Shown one piece after another: positions 1 through 11,000 of a DNA stretch of 64,000 bases. The notes under the pieces are model-generated. The model was given only the letters and a program-made list of their open reading frames with translations. It did not search any database and had not been told where the DNA came from. This stretch comes from Bicyclus anynana (lineage: Eukaryota > Arthropoda > Insecta > Lepidoptera > Nymphalidae): assembly GCF_947172395.1 (NCBI RefSeq), contig NC_069099.1:12343740-12407739 (forward strand), in the 5' to 3' direction. The translations under genes were made by a program, and so were the position numbers. Position 1 is the first letter of the stretch. The number at the start of each line of letters is the position of its first letter.

Positions 1-275
1 AACGCATTAATAGGCCGTTGATGTTCTACACCACGAAATTGAAGCAGGTATTTTTTCGCTTTTTTATACTTACGTATCTATGTAAATAATACATTATTAA
101 TGCAACCGGAGCAGTCATTGGGGCTGTTCAACGCATTTATACGACGTTGGTGTTCTACACCACGAAACTGAAGCAGGTATTTACCCGCATTTCTGTACTT
201 ACCTACGTATCAACGTAAATAATATATTATTAAAGTAACCTGAATAGCCGCACAGCTACAACAGTTGGGACTGTA
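1..275. repeat. 129-bp tandem repeat, cut by the window edge
   Basis: Units starting at 1 and 130 share aacgcatt, gttctacaccacgaaa, tgaagcaggtattt and a gtaaataata block with scattered substitutions. A partial third unit may reach about 275. The array probably continues to the left. Confidence 0.85.
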
Positions 276-867
276 TCGAAGCACGGAAGTACGGCTGCCG
301 TTCCTTCCACTGGGGACTGTAACCTAATATACTCGTAGATATGACAAATCTTTTTACCTAGCTCGGTTATAATGTACAACATCATAAACTACTAAAATTT
401 GTCAGGGGCTTCTTAAAGTCCACTTTTTAGGCACTTAAGTAATTAAGTTTACGAATTTACATATCATACCTATTTATGATAAATTTCAAACACTCCCGCA
501 CTGGGGCCAGATAGTTGTCTACCAGAACGGCAGACTAATAACACTCTTCAGAGCTTGAATTACATCTGTGAGCCTCAGCCAGGCCATAGTACTCCGGCAG
601 ATTTATAATTGCTCATAATACAAACGTCCCTGAACTGATACAGAACCTTAGAAGAACATTAATGACAAGTATTGGCCAGAAGTATGCAACTAACTTGCAA
701 ATCATTTATTTAATATTAACAAAGACGCTCTCCATTACAAAATTTGGAAATTAAAGCGGTCATTAATGAAAGCAGTTAACAAATCCAGGCTCAAACGAGA
801 ATAAGATTCTGATAACAAGACAGTAAACACCAATAATAAAGTGCCAGCTTCAAAAAATTTAAACCAT

Positions 868-1005
868 AAGGCGCGCGGGCGCTCAATGAGCCGCGAGCCC
901 GCAACTCGCCGCTGACGCACTGTCTGCGACCACCGCACGCGCACTCCTGGAGGAGGCCGTCGCGGGGTCACCAGGCGGCGTGTCTACGTCGCCGCTCCTA
1001 AATAC
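868..1005. other. GC/CpG-rich island in AT-rich intron
   Basis: About 70% G+C by eye with many CG dinucleotides (cgcgcgggcgctc, cgccgctgacgcac, cgtcgcggggtcacc), in a background near 65% AT. It could mark an internal promoter or 5' exon, or a repeat. A minus-strand 78-codon ORF crosses it; no splice sites or recognisable protein were found. Confidence 0.4.
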
Positions 1006-1379
1006 AAACGATAATACTATTCCATCCTGGATAGAACATTATGAAATACCATTTCATATCCTGTTGTAAAGATAGCTATCCCAAATGTTTACCTTGGGCC
1101 AACGTCCTCATTGCGCAATGGCTATCAATAACCTACTCAATATATGAAACATAAATCACTATGTTTTGTATAAATCTATATGCTTCAAGTACCTTCCTGG
1201 TACCAAAACCATGTGGAAGTGATATACTTTGAATTATAAAATACTAATTTGTTTATTAAAACGAATCATTTAAAATAAGAGTATTTAAGAACAACACTGA
1301 AAGTTGTAACACGTCAAGTGGCGACAATTGACTTAAAAGATGCATATTTTTTAATCAAAATCATAAAGAATCATGAAAT

Positions 1380-2180
1380 ATTTGAGATTCCTTTTTTATG
1401 GGAGCACGGCCCTATTCGTTTTTACTAAGATGTGGCTATGTTTTTGTGCTCCAAGGATGTCTTGTCCGCCGTCTATTTAGACGATTGACTATTGTTTGGT
1501 TATTTCTGTTCAGAATGTTTAAGCTAATATCGATCTCACTAAAAGTCTATTAGTATCACTTGGTTTAATTAATTATTAACGAAGTAAAAAGCGTACTCTA
1601 AAGAGTACTCATAAGACTCAAGTTAAAGTAAATTTCGACAAAAAAAAAAAAAAATTATAATAATAAAATAATACTTAGTGATGATCACACAATTTTCGTA
1701 TTATCTTACCAACAAATTATTAATTACGAATTAAAACGCAGCTCCAAATGTTCTCAAAATATGGAATTATGTACCTAAATATCTCAACTTGAAAAATCAT
1801 GATGATTTTAACAGCGTTATGAATTCACCTAAATCAAGTCAACCTGATTTCGACTGGTGGATTAATAATAACATAGAACATTCTGTCCATTGAATAAAGA
1901 TTAATTAATGTCTACAAAGTAGAAATATTTTCTGACGCCTCAACGACGGGATGGGGGCCGCATGTGAAGATAGGTCGGCAGGTGTACCGCGGTGTAATAC
2001 TGAAATAGAACATAAATGAATAAAGAGCTGATAGCTACATTTGTTGCTCTAAAGACTATTCTTCTTCAAAGCTTGCTACGTGTTGACTATTCAACGGCAG
2101 TAGCATACACTAATAAAATGAGAGGTATCTATATACTGGACCCTCACCTCACGAAACTTCTCGTGATAATATTACATATA
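1380..2180 (+). pseudogene. decayed DIRS-like retrotransposon (RT-RNase H relic)
   Basis: Translating with frame changes gives pieces resembling a DIRS-type pol: an RT block (ALFVFTKMW), the catalytic-box remnant VYLDD followed by a stop (1471 onward), SLGLI, then an RNase H start (DASTTGWGPHV, 1936-1970) and NKELIATFVALKT with LLRVDYSTAVAYTNKMRGI (2016-2133). Stops and frameshifts interrupt it throughout. A gypsy-like origin is possible. Confidence 0.55.
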
Positions 2181-4324
2181 TTATATAGAAGTACGAAGGC
2201 AAACGTTTTTTCATTTGCGCCTTTAACATAAAATCTATCCGCAATATAATTGCAGACTATGAATTCTGTAGAACATATATCATCCAACTGTCTGATTTTA
2301 CTTTTTACGATCTCGCTCATAAATTCGGACATCTAAATATTGATTGGCTTGTAGTCAAAGAATTTTCATTTCTCTTAAGGAATTTACAAAATTTCACTGT
2401 TATAAATAATATAAATACTTCTCACAATCGTAAATATATCTTATTAATTATTTTACAATCAGCTCGAAATAAACATTTCTTTGTTTTTTCGTTCTACCTA
2501 CAGACACGTCCGATGCGGTACGGAAGCATTACCTCAGTGTAAGCGTTAGTGGTAATTACCACTGTATATATTTTCTTAGTTTCGTTTTAAATGTGATTAA
2601 CGATTTGGATTTGGCATTCTTCGCATACGCAGATAATTTATTATAAATTTGCACGCCTTCAAATTGTAAGTCTCTTACCGAGACAAGTCCTTTGATGCGG
2701 TAGCAAAATGTGGTCTTTTTTTTCTACGACTAATTGGATCCTGCACCTGATGTACTTTCGTGAAAGTAATAGTGTGTGAATTGATTTATCTTTAATCTTC
2801 TTTAATTAATATAATATAAGTACAGTGGGCATGTAATTGTTTGATATCCATGATGTCTGTCTGTATTTTTGTGTAATTTAAAATATGTAGGAGCTAGTCA
2901 TAAATAAATAACATTTGGAAGTCGCATAAACAACAAATGTGACACACTTATCCTGGGCACAGGAATCCAGACGCTTTCAAATGAACCTATACATTTACAG
3001 TTTAAATTATGATCTCAACGCATTACTGCTTTTTGAATATTTACAGACAAGGCACGAGCATCATGGTTGTACCCTATTGGCTTACTCAGCCGTGGTACCT
3101 CCGTGGTAAGATTTTCACCTAAAGGCCAGGGGTTAATGTCTCAGTCCAACTCTTGTCGTATACAAATCTGAATTATTCGAGAAGAAGACTTAAGAAGACG
3201 TGATGCACACTAGAATCACTTCTTGAAATAATGTTGCGACGTTTATTTAAAGAAGAAATGGTGGTATTTCTGTCAAACTAAATTGATTAATATTTAAGAT
3301 GCATCTGTACCCACAGAATTGGTAATTAGGTATAAATTTGTTTTTTCACGGAAACTGAGCCTAGGCCTATTTAATGATGTCGCAAAAACTTCTTAAAGTT
3401 CCTACGTTTTGTCGATTAAAACCGCCAAGAACCCAAATATGTTGTTGCCTGCCAATCTAGTTTCAGATAAACTGAGTAGGTACATAGCACCCCAATGAAG
3501 AAATAACCTTAGATTATCTTACAAACAAAACTATTACTTTATTCGTTATGTCCAAGGTAAAGGTAAATGTAATATTCAAAACCTATCTCGGCACAATTAA
3601 TATTCCCGACGTAACTAAGACTCCAAAAACCTGGGTTTCAACAACCCATTATTAATTTACATTTCTTTGTAGAAATAGCCGTATGTCCAGCCACTACCAT
3701 ACTGTTATCTAGAACACACCTCAACATCAAGGAAGTATGATGATCTATTCATTAGAATTAGGAAACCTCATGAACCAGAGGGATGGAAACACTCGGTGAG
3801 TGTGGGGTCAACTCGAGCGGTTCAGTGGTCACAACATGAGACAGGCCACGTCGCGGCACGTAGCTCGGTGTTAGCCTAGATAAGATCCGTAAAACGGCAG
3901 GCTGGAGTAGGATTTCCACAACGTTCGCTAAATTTTATCAAAGAAAGATCATACTGATAATAATGATACTACTTTAGGTGAACTAATAATAATAATAAAA
4001 AAAAAATATTATAACAATGATCACTCAATTACATAAATTCAAGTGAAGTAAGGCATACTTTTTTACCTAATATAAAAATACTTACAACTAGCTAACATAG
4101 CTATTATAAACATAATTAATGTCCATTTATGATTCGAATTAATTTTAATTATCCTAGAATGGTAAACTTGTCCCATAGGGCTAAGACAGACAAGCTCTTA
4201 AGAGCAAGAAGAAGAGAAATCTTTGTTATTAAAATCTCAAGTAGATATGGATAATATAATTTAATAATAGAATAATGAAATTATATTTACAGATTGTTCA
4301 TTGATGTTATTTCCGCAATACTCT

Positions 4325-4745
4325 CAAAGTCTACATGTGTAATATCTGCTACTAATCTCGAGGACGAGGCGCGAATATAATTAATGATTAAACGAACTTA
4401 CCTGTAAGTGAAGTTCTATCATAATTATATGAGCGCCGAGTCCGAAGAGATTAGTATCCCGCCCTCCCAGTGATATACGAGTATATGCCCCAGGTGTCAC
4501 GGAAATACATCAATGAGTCAAGAATATCTTACTCTAAACTAAATGACTGGCGACAACCGTCCAACCAACAAGTGGACGACACAAAAGGGAGAGGGTAAAA
4601 TACTTTTTTCTCAACTAAGTGATGAGTGGTGACGTCTATGCGTAACTACATGTGTAATATCTGCTACTAATCTCTTCGGACTCGGCGCTCATATAATTAT
4701 GATAGAACTTCACTTACAGGTAAGTTCGTTTAATCATTAATTATA
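4325..4745. repeat. inverted-repeat element with about 80-bp arms next to exon 1
   Basis: About 4378-4456 and 4667-4745 are reverse complements for about 79 nt without visible mismatch (taatgattaaacgaacttac on one side, gtaagttcgtttaatcatta on the other). A direct repeat, acatgtgtaatatctgctac, precedes the first arm at 4331 and the second at 4648. The right arm ends about 95 nt before exon 1. Family unknown. Confidence 0.85.
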
Positions 4746-4840
4746 GCTTTACAGACTGCAATAACAACGGGGATTATTATATATAAACTAATTACTAAAT
4801 AATCAATCACTTTAGCACTAAGCCATTAAGTGTGTTACAG

Positions 4841-5060
4841 AAAATGCACGTTTACAAGAAGACCTTACAAGCTTTGATCTATCCGATTTCATCAACAACG
4901 CCTCACAACTTTGTGTTATGGACAGCAACGTCTCCTACGTATTGTTACGAGTGCGAAGGCTTGCTTTGGGGTATTGCAAGGCAAGGAGTTAGGTGCACTG
5001 AGTGTGGTGTCAAATGCCATGAAAAATGCAAAGATTTGCTCAATGCCGATTGTCTTCAGA
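4841..5060 (+). CDS. unc-13: unc-13 exon 1: C1 domain
   Basis: Encodes residues 1-73. The full C1 zinc-finger pattern H-X12-C-X2-C-X13-C-X2-C-X4-H-X2-C-X7-C is intact: H22, C35, C38, C52, C55, H60, C63, C71. The diacylglycerol-binding features are present: the Pro before the first CxxC, the RQG turn and the GLLWG stretch with the Trp typical of Munc13. A DAG/phorbol-ester responsive C1 is therefore expected. The acceptor is tgtgttacag and the donor gtaagt; phase 0 in, phase 1 out. The ATG at 4844 is internal to the exon and need not be a start, because the frame opens at the acceptor. Confidence 0.97.
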
Positions 5061-8000
5061 GTAAGTTTTGGATTATGCTAATTTAAAAAAAAACAAACCA
5101 TTTGGTAATTGGTTTTTTAACCTAAATTAGTAAATACATAAATACCTTAATAAATAAATACGCTGAAATTGATAATAATTACATAAAGTACCTTTAATAA
5201 TTAGATAAAGTAATAACTTTAAAAGTACTATAAAAATTCTTTCACTATTTATTACCAATTATCAAATGAATCGTGATAATTATAGAATCGGTATTAAGCA
5301 TTATATGAAACGGCAATTAATGCTTTCATAACCATCATGGAACCGCATATTTTAAAGGCGTATTTTTTTATTTTGATCTATTATTATCACAAATACCATG
5401 ACAATTATTTTAACTATTCAAAACAGTAAACGTACTCATGGTCACGACCTTAATACAAAGATCGTTACATCATAAAGATACGTTAAAACTTATGCTTCCG
5501 ATGTTTTCTACTTTTCTGGCAGCGGCAAAGCGCCGTTCTCCTTATTAAGTTGAAGTAGTGTCAAGATGCACTCGTAGTGGGTCAAATCTCAGACAAGATC
5601 TTTGTTGCACAACGACGCTGAAGGCAGTCGTGTTTATTTTCAAGAAAAAAAGTTAAACACTTTTTAAACGAGTATACATTATTAACATAACTACTCGAAA
5701 ACCGGCGAATTCACTCGCCCTTAATACGGCCGCTATATGATCCGCGACCTCCTTAATCCGGCCTTCTCGCAAATTTCGTTTTTAGCGTCTACTAACTAGA
5801 AATTACCTTTCTGCCATATTTCAAGTTTGTATGTCAAGCGATTTTCAATATTTCGTAATTTCGCTTTTATTTTATTTACCACAGAAGAGAAAAAAACTTA
5901 ATACTATAACACTTTTTATAATTTTATAAATATCGAACAGTTATTATGCAAAGTACAGAAACACGCGTCAAGTTTTTAGTAGTATAATATAAAATACGTG
6001 ACATATTTTTTACATAATATACGAGTATAAGTGGTCTACGTTCAAAGAATATTCCGGTACGGACTCTTACAAACTTGAACACTTTGGATGACACTTAACA
6101 GGTCATTCTACTTCCCAAGTTTTTGTCCTTCTTTCCACAAATTGTATCTCTGGATATGAGTTAGATGTTTTGTGTATATACATCAGTAAATTGTAAGTCA
6201 AATAACTTGTCTTTTTTACATTTATTTCGAATTAGAATATTATTACGATGTAACGGTCTTTGCTACTCCAAGAACATAGTTCAATTCTCGATAGCATTAT
6301 CAATATAGATGACATCTGTTGATAAGGTAATATTCACATGTGTTTTATAATTAAATATTGAACCAATATCTGAAACTGTTGTTGTAGACTTATTTTTTTT
6401 AGGACTTGCATGAATCTTGCATGATCGTCCATTGCAATCAGTAGGTATCCCTAAAATATTAAATATCGGTATAGATTAGGCATCAATTTCAAGTGACTGT
6501 TCTAAAAGTGGACTATTCAAAATCTTCATGTTACCAAAATCCATAGTCTTATAACAAAAGGTATATATTTTTTCCTCTAAATCTTGTTTTTTCACTGTGT
6601 TTACGTGTGACCTCATATAATAAGGCATGAACACCTTCCCTAACAAAATTATCCATTTCGCTTTAATCGGTGCATGGCTATCGGTATAAAGTTTAATATC
6701 TACATATCTTTTTCAAAATTACAATTTCTATTAATTGATTAGACTCATATTTGCACAATCATGTAGGCGGGCAGTCGGTGTCGCGTTTTATAATTCTCGG
6801 TTATTATCGAATTGCAAATATATTGTCGACTGCACGTCAATGCCATATTTGTCTACATTTTAAAAGCATCAACAAAACTAAGTTATGTGTTTTTTGTTTT
6901 ATTATTTAAGATTAGTTTTAGTTTATAGTTTATAAATTATATATTAGGTTTCATATTTTAATTAATTGTATGTTTTAAGTTTGTTTTGTTCTTTACTATT
7001 TCTTTATTATTATTATGTTATTGTTCTTTATATTTCGTATCTTAAATTACTTAAGCGTTTAATTGTAGTTTAATTAATAATAAAATTGATGTTTTCAAAA
7101 TGTAGACACCTAATCACGTAGATAGGGATATCGGTCTCATTTTTCTCTTCACGGGTTGCCCCGCCCAGTGCCGAAATTTGTCATTAAATAATGTCAATGT
7201 TAAACATGTCTGTGTCTACCTTATATTCCACACTTTCTAACACGCTCTGTTAAAAAAAACCCTTAAAAGCTTCAAGAACACAAGCGCCCCTAAATAAACT
7301 AAAATTAAAAATGTGCCTGCTAGCGATGTGTGCACGCTATCCAATATCTGTCCACTTCGATATTATATGTGGTCTTAGTTTCCTTCTTACGTGTTTTGAT
7401 TTATAGACTTCCGCGTTTGTGTTTCTGTTACTCTTATAGCCTTATGTTTTAACTCTGTATCTCTTGGAAAATGTATCTTATTGACTAACTGTAAATTCTC
7501 TTCAATGTTCAAAACGATTCGAACAAAAGTTAATTTTGTTCGAACATCATATACTTTTACAAATGTTACGCAAGTGGAATACCTAACTAAACTATCTCTT
7601 AATGTTGATCTTAAAGCTATTTCTTTGAAATTAGTTTTGTGAATTATTGATAACTTCGATAATGCACAAACTTAAATGGAAACACAAATAAAGTAACGTG
7701 AAAATAGCTTTGAGATATTATTTCATTAAAAGGCATCGTGCTCAGGTTTGCTTCGGCTGGCGCCGCTCAAGGTCATCGACCTTATCAGATCCGACGAACG
7801 TTCAAGTTCGAAAAAGTTTGGTTCCAAGTTGGAATCTGGTTAGGTTGTGTCCTGTGAGTGGTCGTGGCAGGCCTGACTGCAGGGCGGGGTGGCCACTCGG
7901 CGCAACCCGCAGTAACCACGAACAGTATTGGCACCGCCTGAGCAGTGTGTTTCGCAGGGGCGGCCGAAAAGTCTTCCAAACACGGCGCAGAAGACAAAGC

Positions 8001-11000
8001 TAATTCAATAATCACCGCTATGAAAGAAAGGATGAAGCAGCGCGAACGAGATATGCCGGAAATCTTTGAACTGATCAGGTACATAATACAGAATTTAGCA
8101 ACGTTACTCAAATCAAAACTTTTAAACATTAGTATTAAAACTGTATGTAATAACACAAATGTGTAATATAGTACTTTTTCTACTCCCATTTCGTAATCTA
8201 CTCAATATAAAAGCTCAAACCCTATCGCAAAGCTATTAACTCCTACAGGTCGTTTGGTAATGTTTATTACCAAACGGGGAAACCGTACAACAATTTTTTT
8301 TTCTGTAATTTTTAAATAATACCTCGGCGTTAGCTACAAAAATTTAGGCTTCCTTATAATTTTTTGATTCTTTTATTTCTTTTATCATGGTCGTAGAAAA
8401 AATATTTTATACTGCACGTAATTAGCCATTGTAGCACTCGTGATGCTTATTGTGCAATCCAGCTTCGTCTCACTGCACAAAAATCACTCGTGCTACAATG
8501 GCTTTCATTACATGACAGTGGCATTCCCACATCGAATGCAGACATTTATGGGATTCGGAGTACTATACGATTTAGATACTACTAGAAACAAATTAACATA
8601 ATGGATAATGAACATGAGGGATCTTTAGATACGTTTGTTTTTGACACTAATGTATATGTAACAGACAAGTCTTCAGCATCGAAACTGAGGGACATGCAGC
8701 ACACATGAGCACCGTGAAGCAATCCGTCCTCGATGGCACCTCGAAATGGAGCGCCAAGATCGCTATCACAGGTTCGGAAATGTGTCGTGGATAACCCTTT
8801 TATTTGCAGATCAGATCGCCCAAGCCTCCAGAGACACCAGTCAGGCCCTCCACAGAAACACAGCACAAACACGACACTAAATTGATTCGTGTCTTTCATT
8901 TCATGTGGCGGCCAGGCGGACTTTTAACGTCGATCCCGACACTCACATAGACAGCCTCGAACAGGCCGAGCAAATCACTATAGAAGGGACTTCCAAATGG
9001 TCCTGCAAAATCGCCATCACAGGTTTGCGTTGGTCTTTTGCGGCTACGGACCGCACGCTCGCAAATTTGACTCTATTAGAAATGACTTCGCCTAATTTCT
9101 CTATACCACTTGTTTGATATCTGCTAAAATTATAAAAAAAAATTACCATCGAGTAATTGGAAAACGAACAATTTCAGCAAATATCAAAGCTCTATGCAAC
9201 CTTACTTTACCTACCTACTAACCCAGCCCATTCACGGTCGTTAGTGCACCGCCTCTACTCACTTCTCTTAACAAAAACGTAGCTTTCTTAATCATTAACA
9301 CAAGGAAATTCCACGAATCTGACACTCACAATGATATACTACAACAAGAGATGCACACACTACTGTACATATATTTTTTATTTAACATTAAAACATCACA
9401 TTTACGATGACTGCAAACCACAAACCGGCAGCACATCTGCTATGATATTTATCCACACGTTTGCATGAATATCACACGATTTGATAAAAGTTTGTTACCG
9501 TTACAGACCCGAGACCAAACACTGTTGAGCGACCAAATATCGTTGGCGATTTAGCATATCTATTTTTTTTGTTTAAAAGAACACTAGAACTTCCGACCCC
9601 TTGTAGAGTTATACCAAATTAGATGAATGCATCTAAATTTAGCGAAAAGAAAGCATGCGTGACATGTTTACCAGAACCTTATGAAAAATCTATCTATCTC
9701 CTCTTCTTTCTGTCTATCTCTTCTGAAAAACTTTCGATTCGTGAAAATTCCACAATAATTAGATATCATCCCCGTGCATAATATTTTACTTTGATATTTA
9801 TTATCTTGATCAAGTTTTCATTAGAAGTTGCGAATGTAGTCGCTAAGTTCAAGTTGTTTTAGAGTCGAGAACTTTGGTAGATTTGATCGTCCTCTAAACC
9901 CGAATCGGTACTGCAGGAAATTCATCGACAAACATCTGATCTACGCTTAAGTAAACCAAATGTGATATTGGTAAGTAAGGTAAGTTAATTATGTAGGATG
10001 TGTACTGTGATATAATATTGCTAAACTCATCTCATTACTAATTGATGATATTAATGCAGCAGAATATTAAACTAACTTTATTAATTTGCGTAAAATTTAA
10101 TCACATCTGCAGTGTGTAAAAGCGTCCGCCTATTGATACTTGTTTTGCTATGCCAATAAAGGCTTGAGCCTGTAGCTGTAATTACGATTATTATTAAAAA
10201 TTTTACTCCTTCGTAAAATTCAAGTATATAATAAAGTACAAAATACGGAAGAGTTACTAAAATTTTACTTATGTGGAAATTTTTTATGCTCATTGTTCAT
10301 ATTACTTTTATTACTTCTAAAGTAAGTATTTCCCCAATGACAGTTATCTGCGCTCAAGGGCTGATAGCAAAGGATAAGAGTGGAACCTCGGATCCGTACG
10401 TAACCGTCCAAGTAAGCAAAGTGAAGAAGAGAACAAGAACAATGCCCCAAGAACTGAATCCCATTTGGAACGAGAAATTTTACTTGTAAGTAGAGACTTT
10501 GAAGTAAGTTTCCTATCTTTTGTTAACGATATCAATAAAATATCTTTAGCAAAAAAGGGAACGCACATCCCCGGCCCAGGCCTACCCTAACCACTCGGCA
10601 ATTTACTTATCTTTAAAAAAAATTAAAATATTAATAATTCTACTTTAATAAACAATTGTCACTCTATAAAAAAAAAAGTTTGCTACAACGTTTTACGAAA
10701 TTTTTAATTCATCTTCAACTTGTCCACAACGGGGATAAGCTAAGATCGTTGATCATACAGCTTAAGTTTTACGATATTTTTTTGAAGACTTATGATTGGT
10801 TTAATTGCTCGTTTTTCCTGTTTGTTAAGCTTGTTGGTAACAGATAAAATAGAGAGGAGACGCCTTTAGAGAGTCGTTTCGCCCATCTACTCTGCTTTTG
10901 CATTCGGGCCCCATCAGGCGATGCTTCTGCGCTCGCCCAAACCGCCGGTGACGACGCTGAGATCCCATAACTCACACAATTATAAAAAAAATACTAATAA

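Larger units (their letters stand above)
1..4840 (+). other. intronic sequence upstream of the C1 exon
   Basis: Presumed intron of unc-13, since exon 1 opens with an acceptor. It holds a tandem repeat (1-275), a GC-rich island (868-1005), a DIRS-like relic (1380-2180) and an inverted-repeat element (4325-4745). In 2200-4320 I see only AT-rich sequence without recognisable exons or repeats. Confidence 0.75.
8079..8664 (+). other. intron 2, with two hairpins before the alternative exons
   Basis: 586-nt intron preceding alternative exon 3a. It holds a perfect 11-bp hairpin at 8251-8276 and an 80-nt imperfect hairpin at 8424-8503, both listed separately. No exon was recognised. Confidence 0.85.

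Noticed and set aside
2505..2545. Possible small exon after ttctacctacag
   Set aside because: No good donor follows, and the peptide (TRPMRYGSIT) matches nothing in Unc-13.
4832..4846. Possible translation start at GTG 4832 or ATG 4844
   Set aside because: 4832 is upstream of the acceptor and 4844 is internal to an exon that continues the family's conserved sequence upstream in other insects.
7698..8189. Overlapping ORFs of 101 and 134 codons on both strands around exon 2
   Set aside because: Both overlap the exon in other frames or on the opposite strand; the unc-13 frame is confirmed by phases and family match.
8582..8899. Minus-strand ORF of 105 codons opposite exon 3a
   Set aside because: Shadow of the GC-rich coding exon; no protein family resemblance.
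8816..8915. Upstream acceptor (ttatttgcag, near 8818) extending exon 3b
   Set aside because: The extension would change the 107-nt length and phase that match exon 3a; no reason to prefer it.
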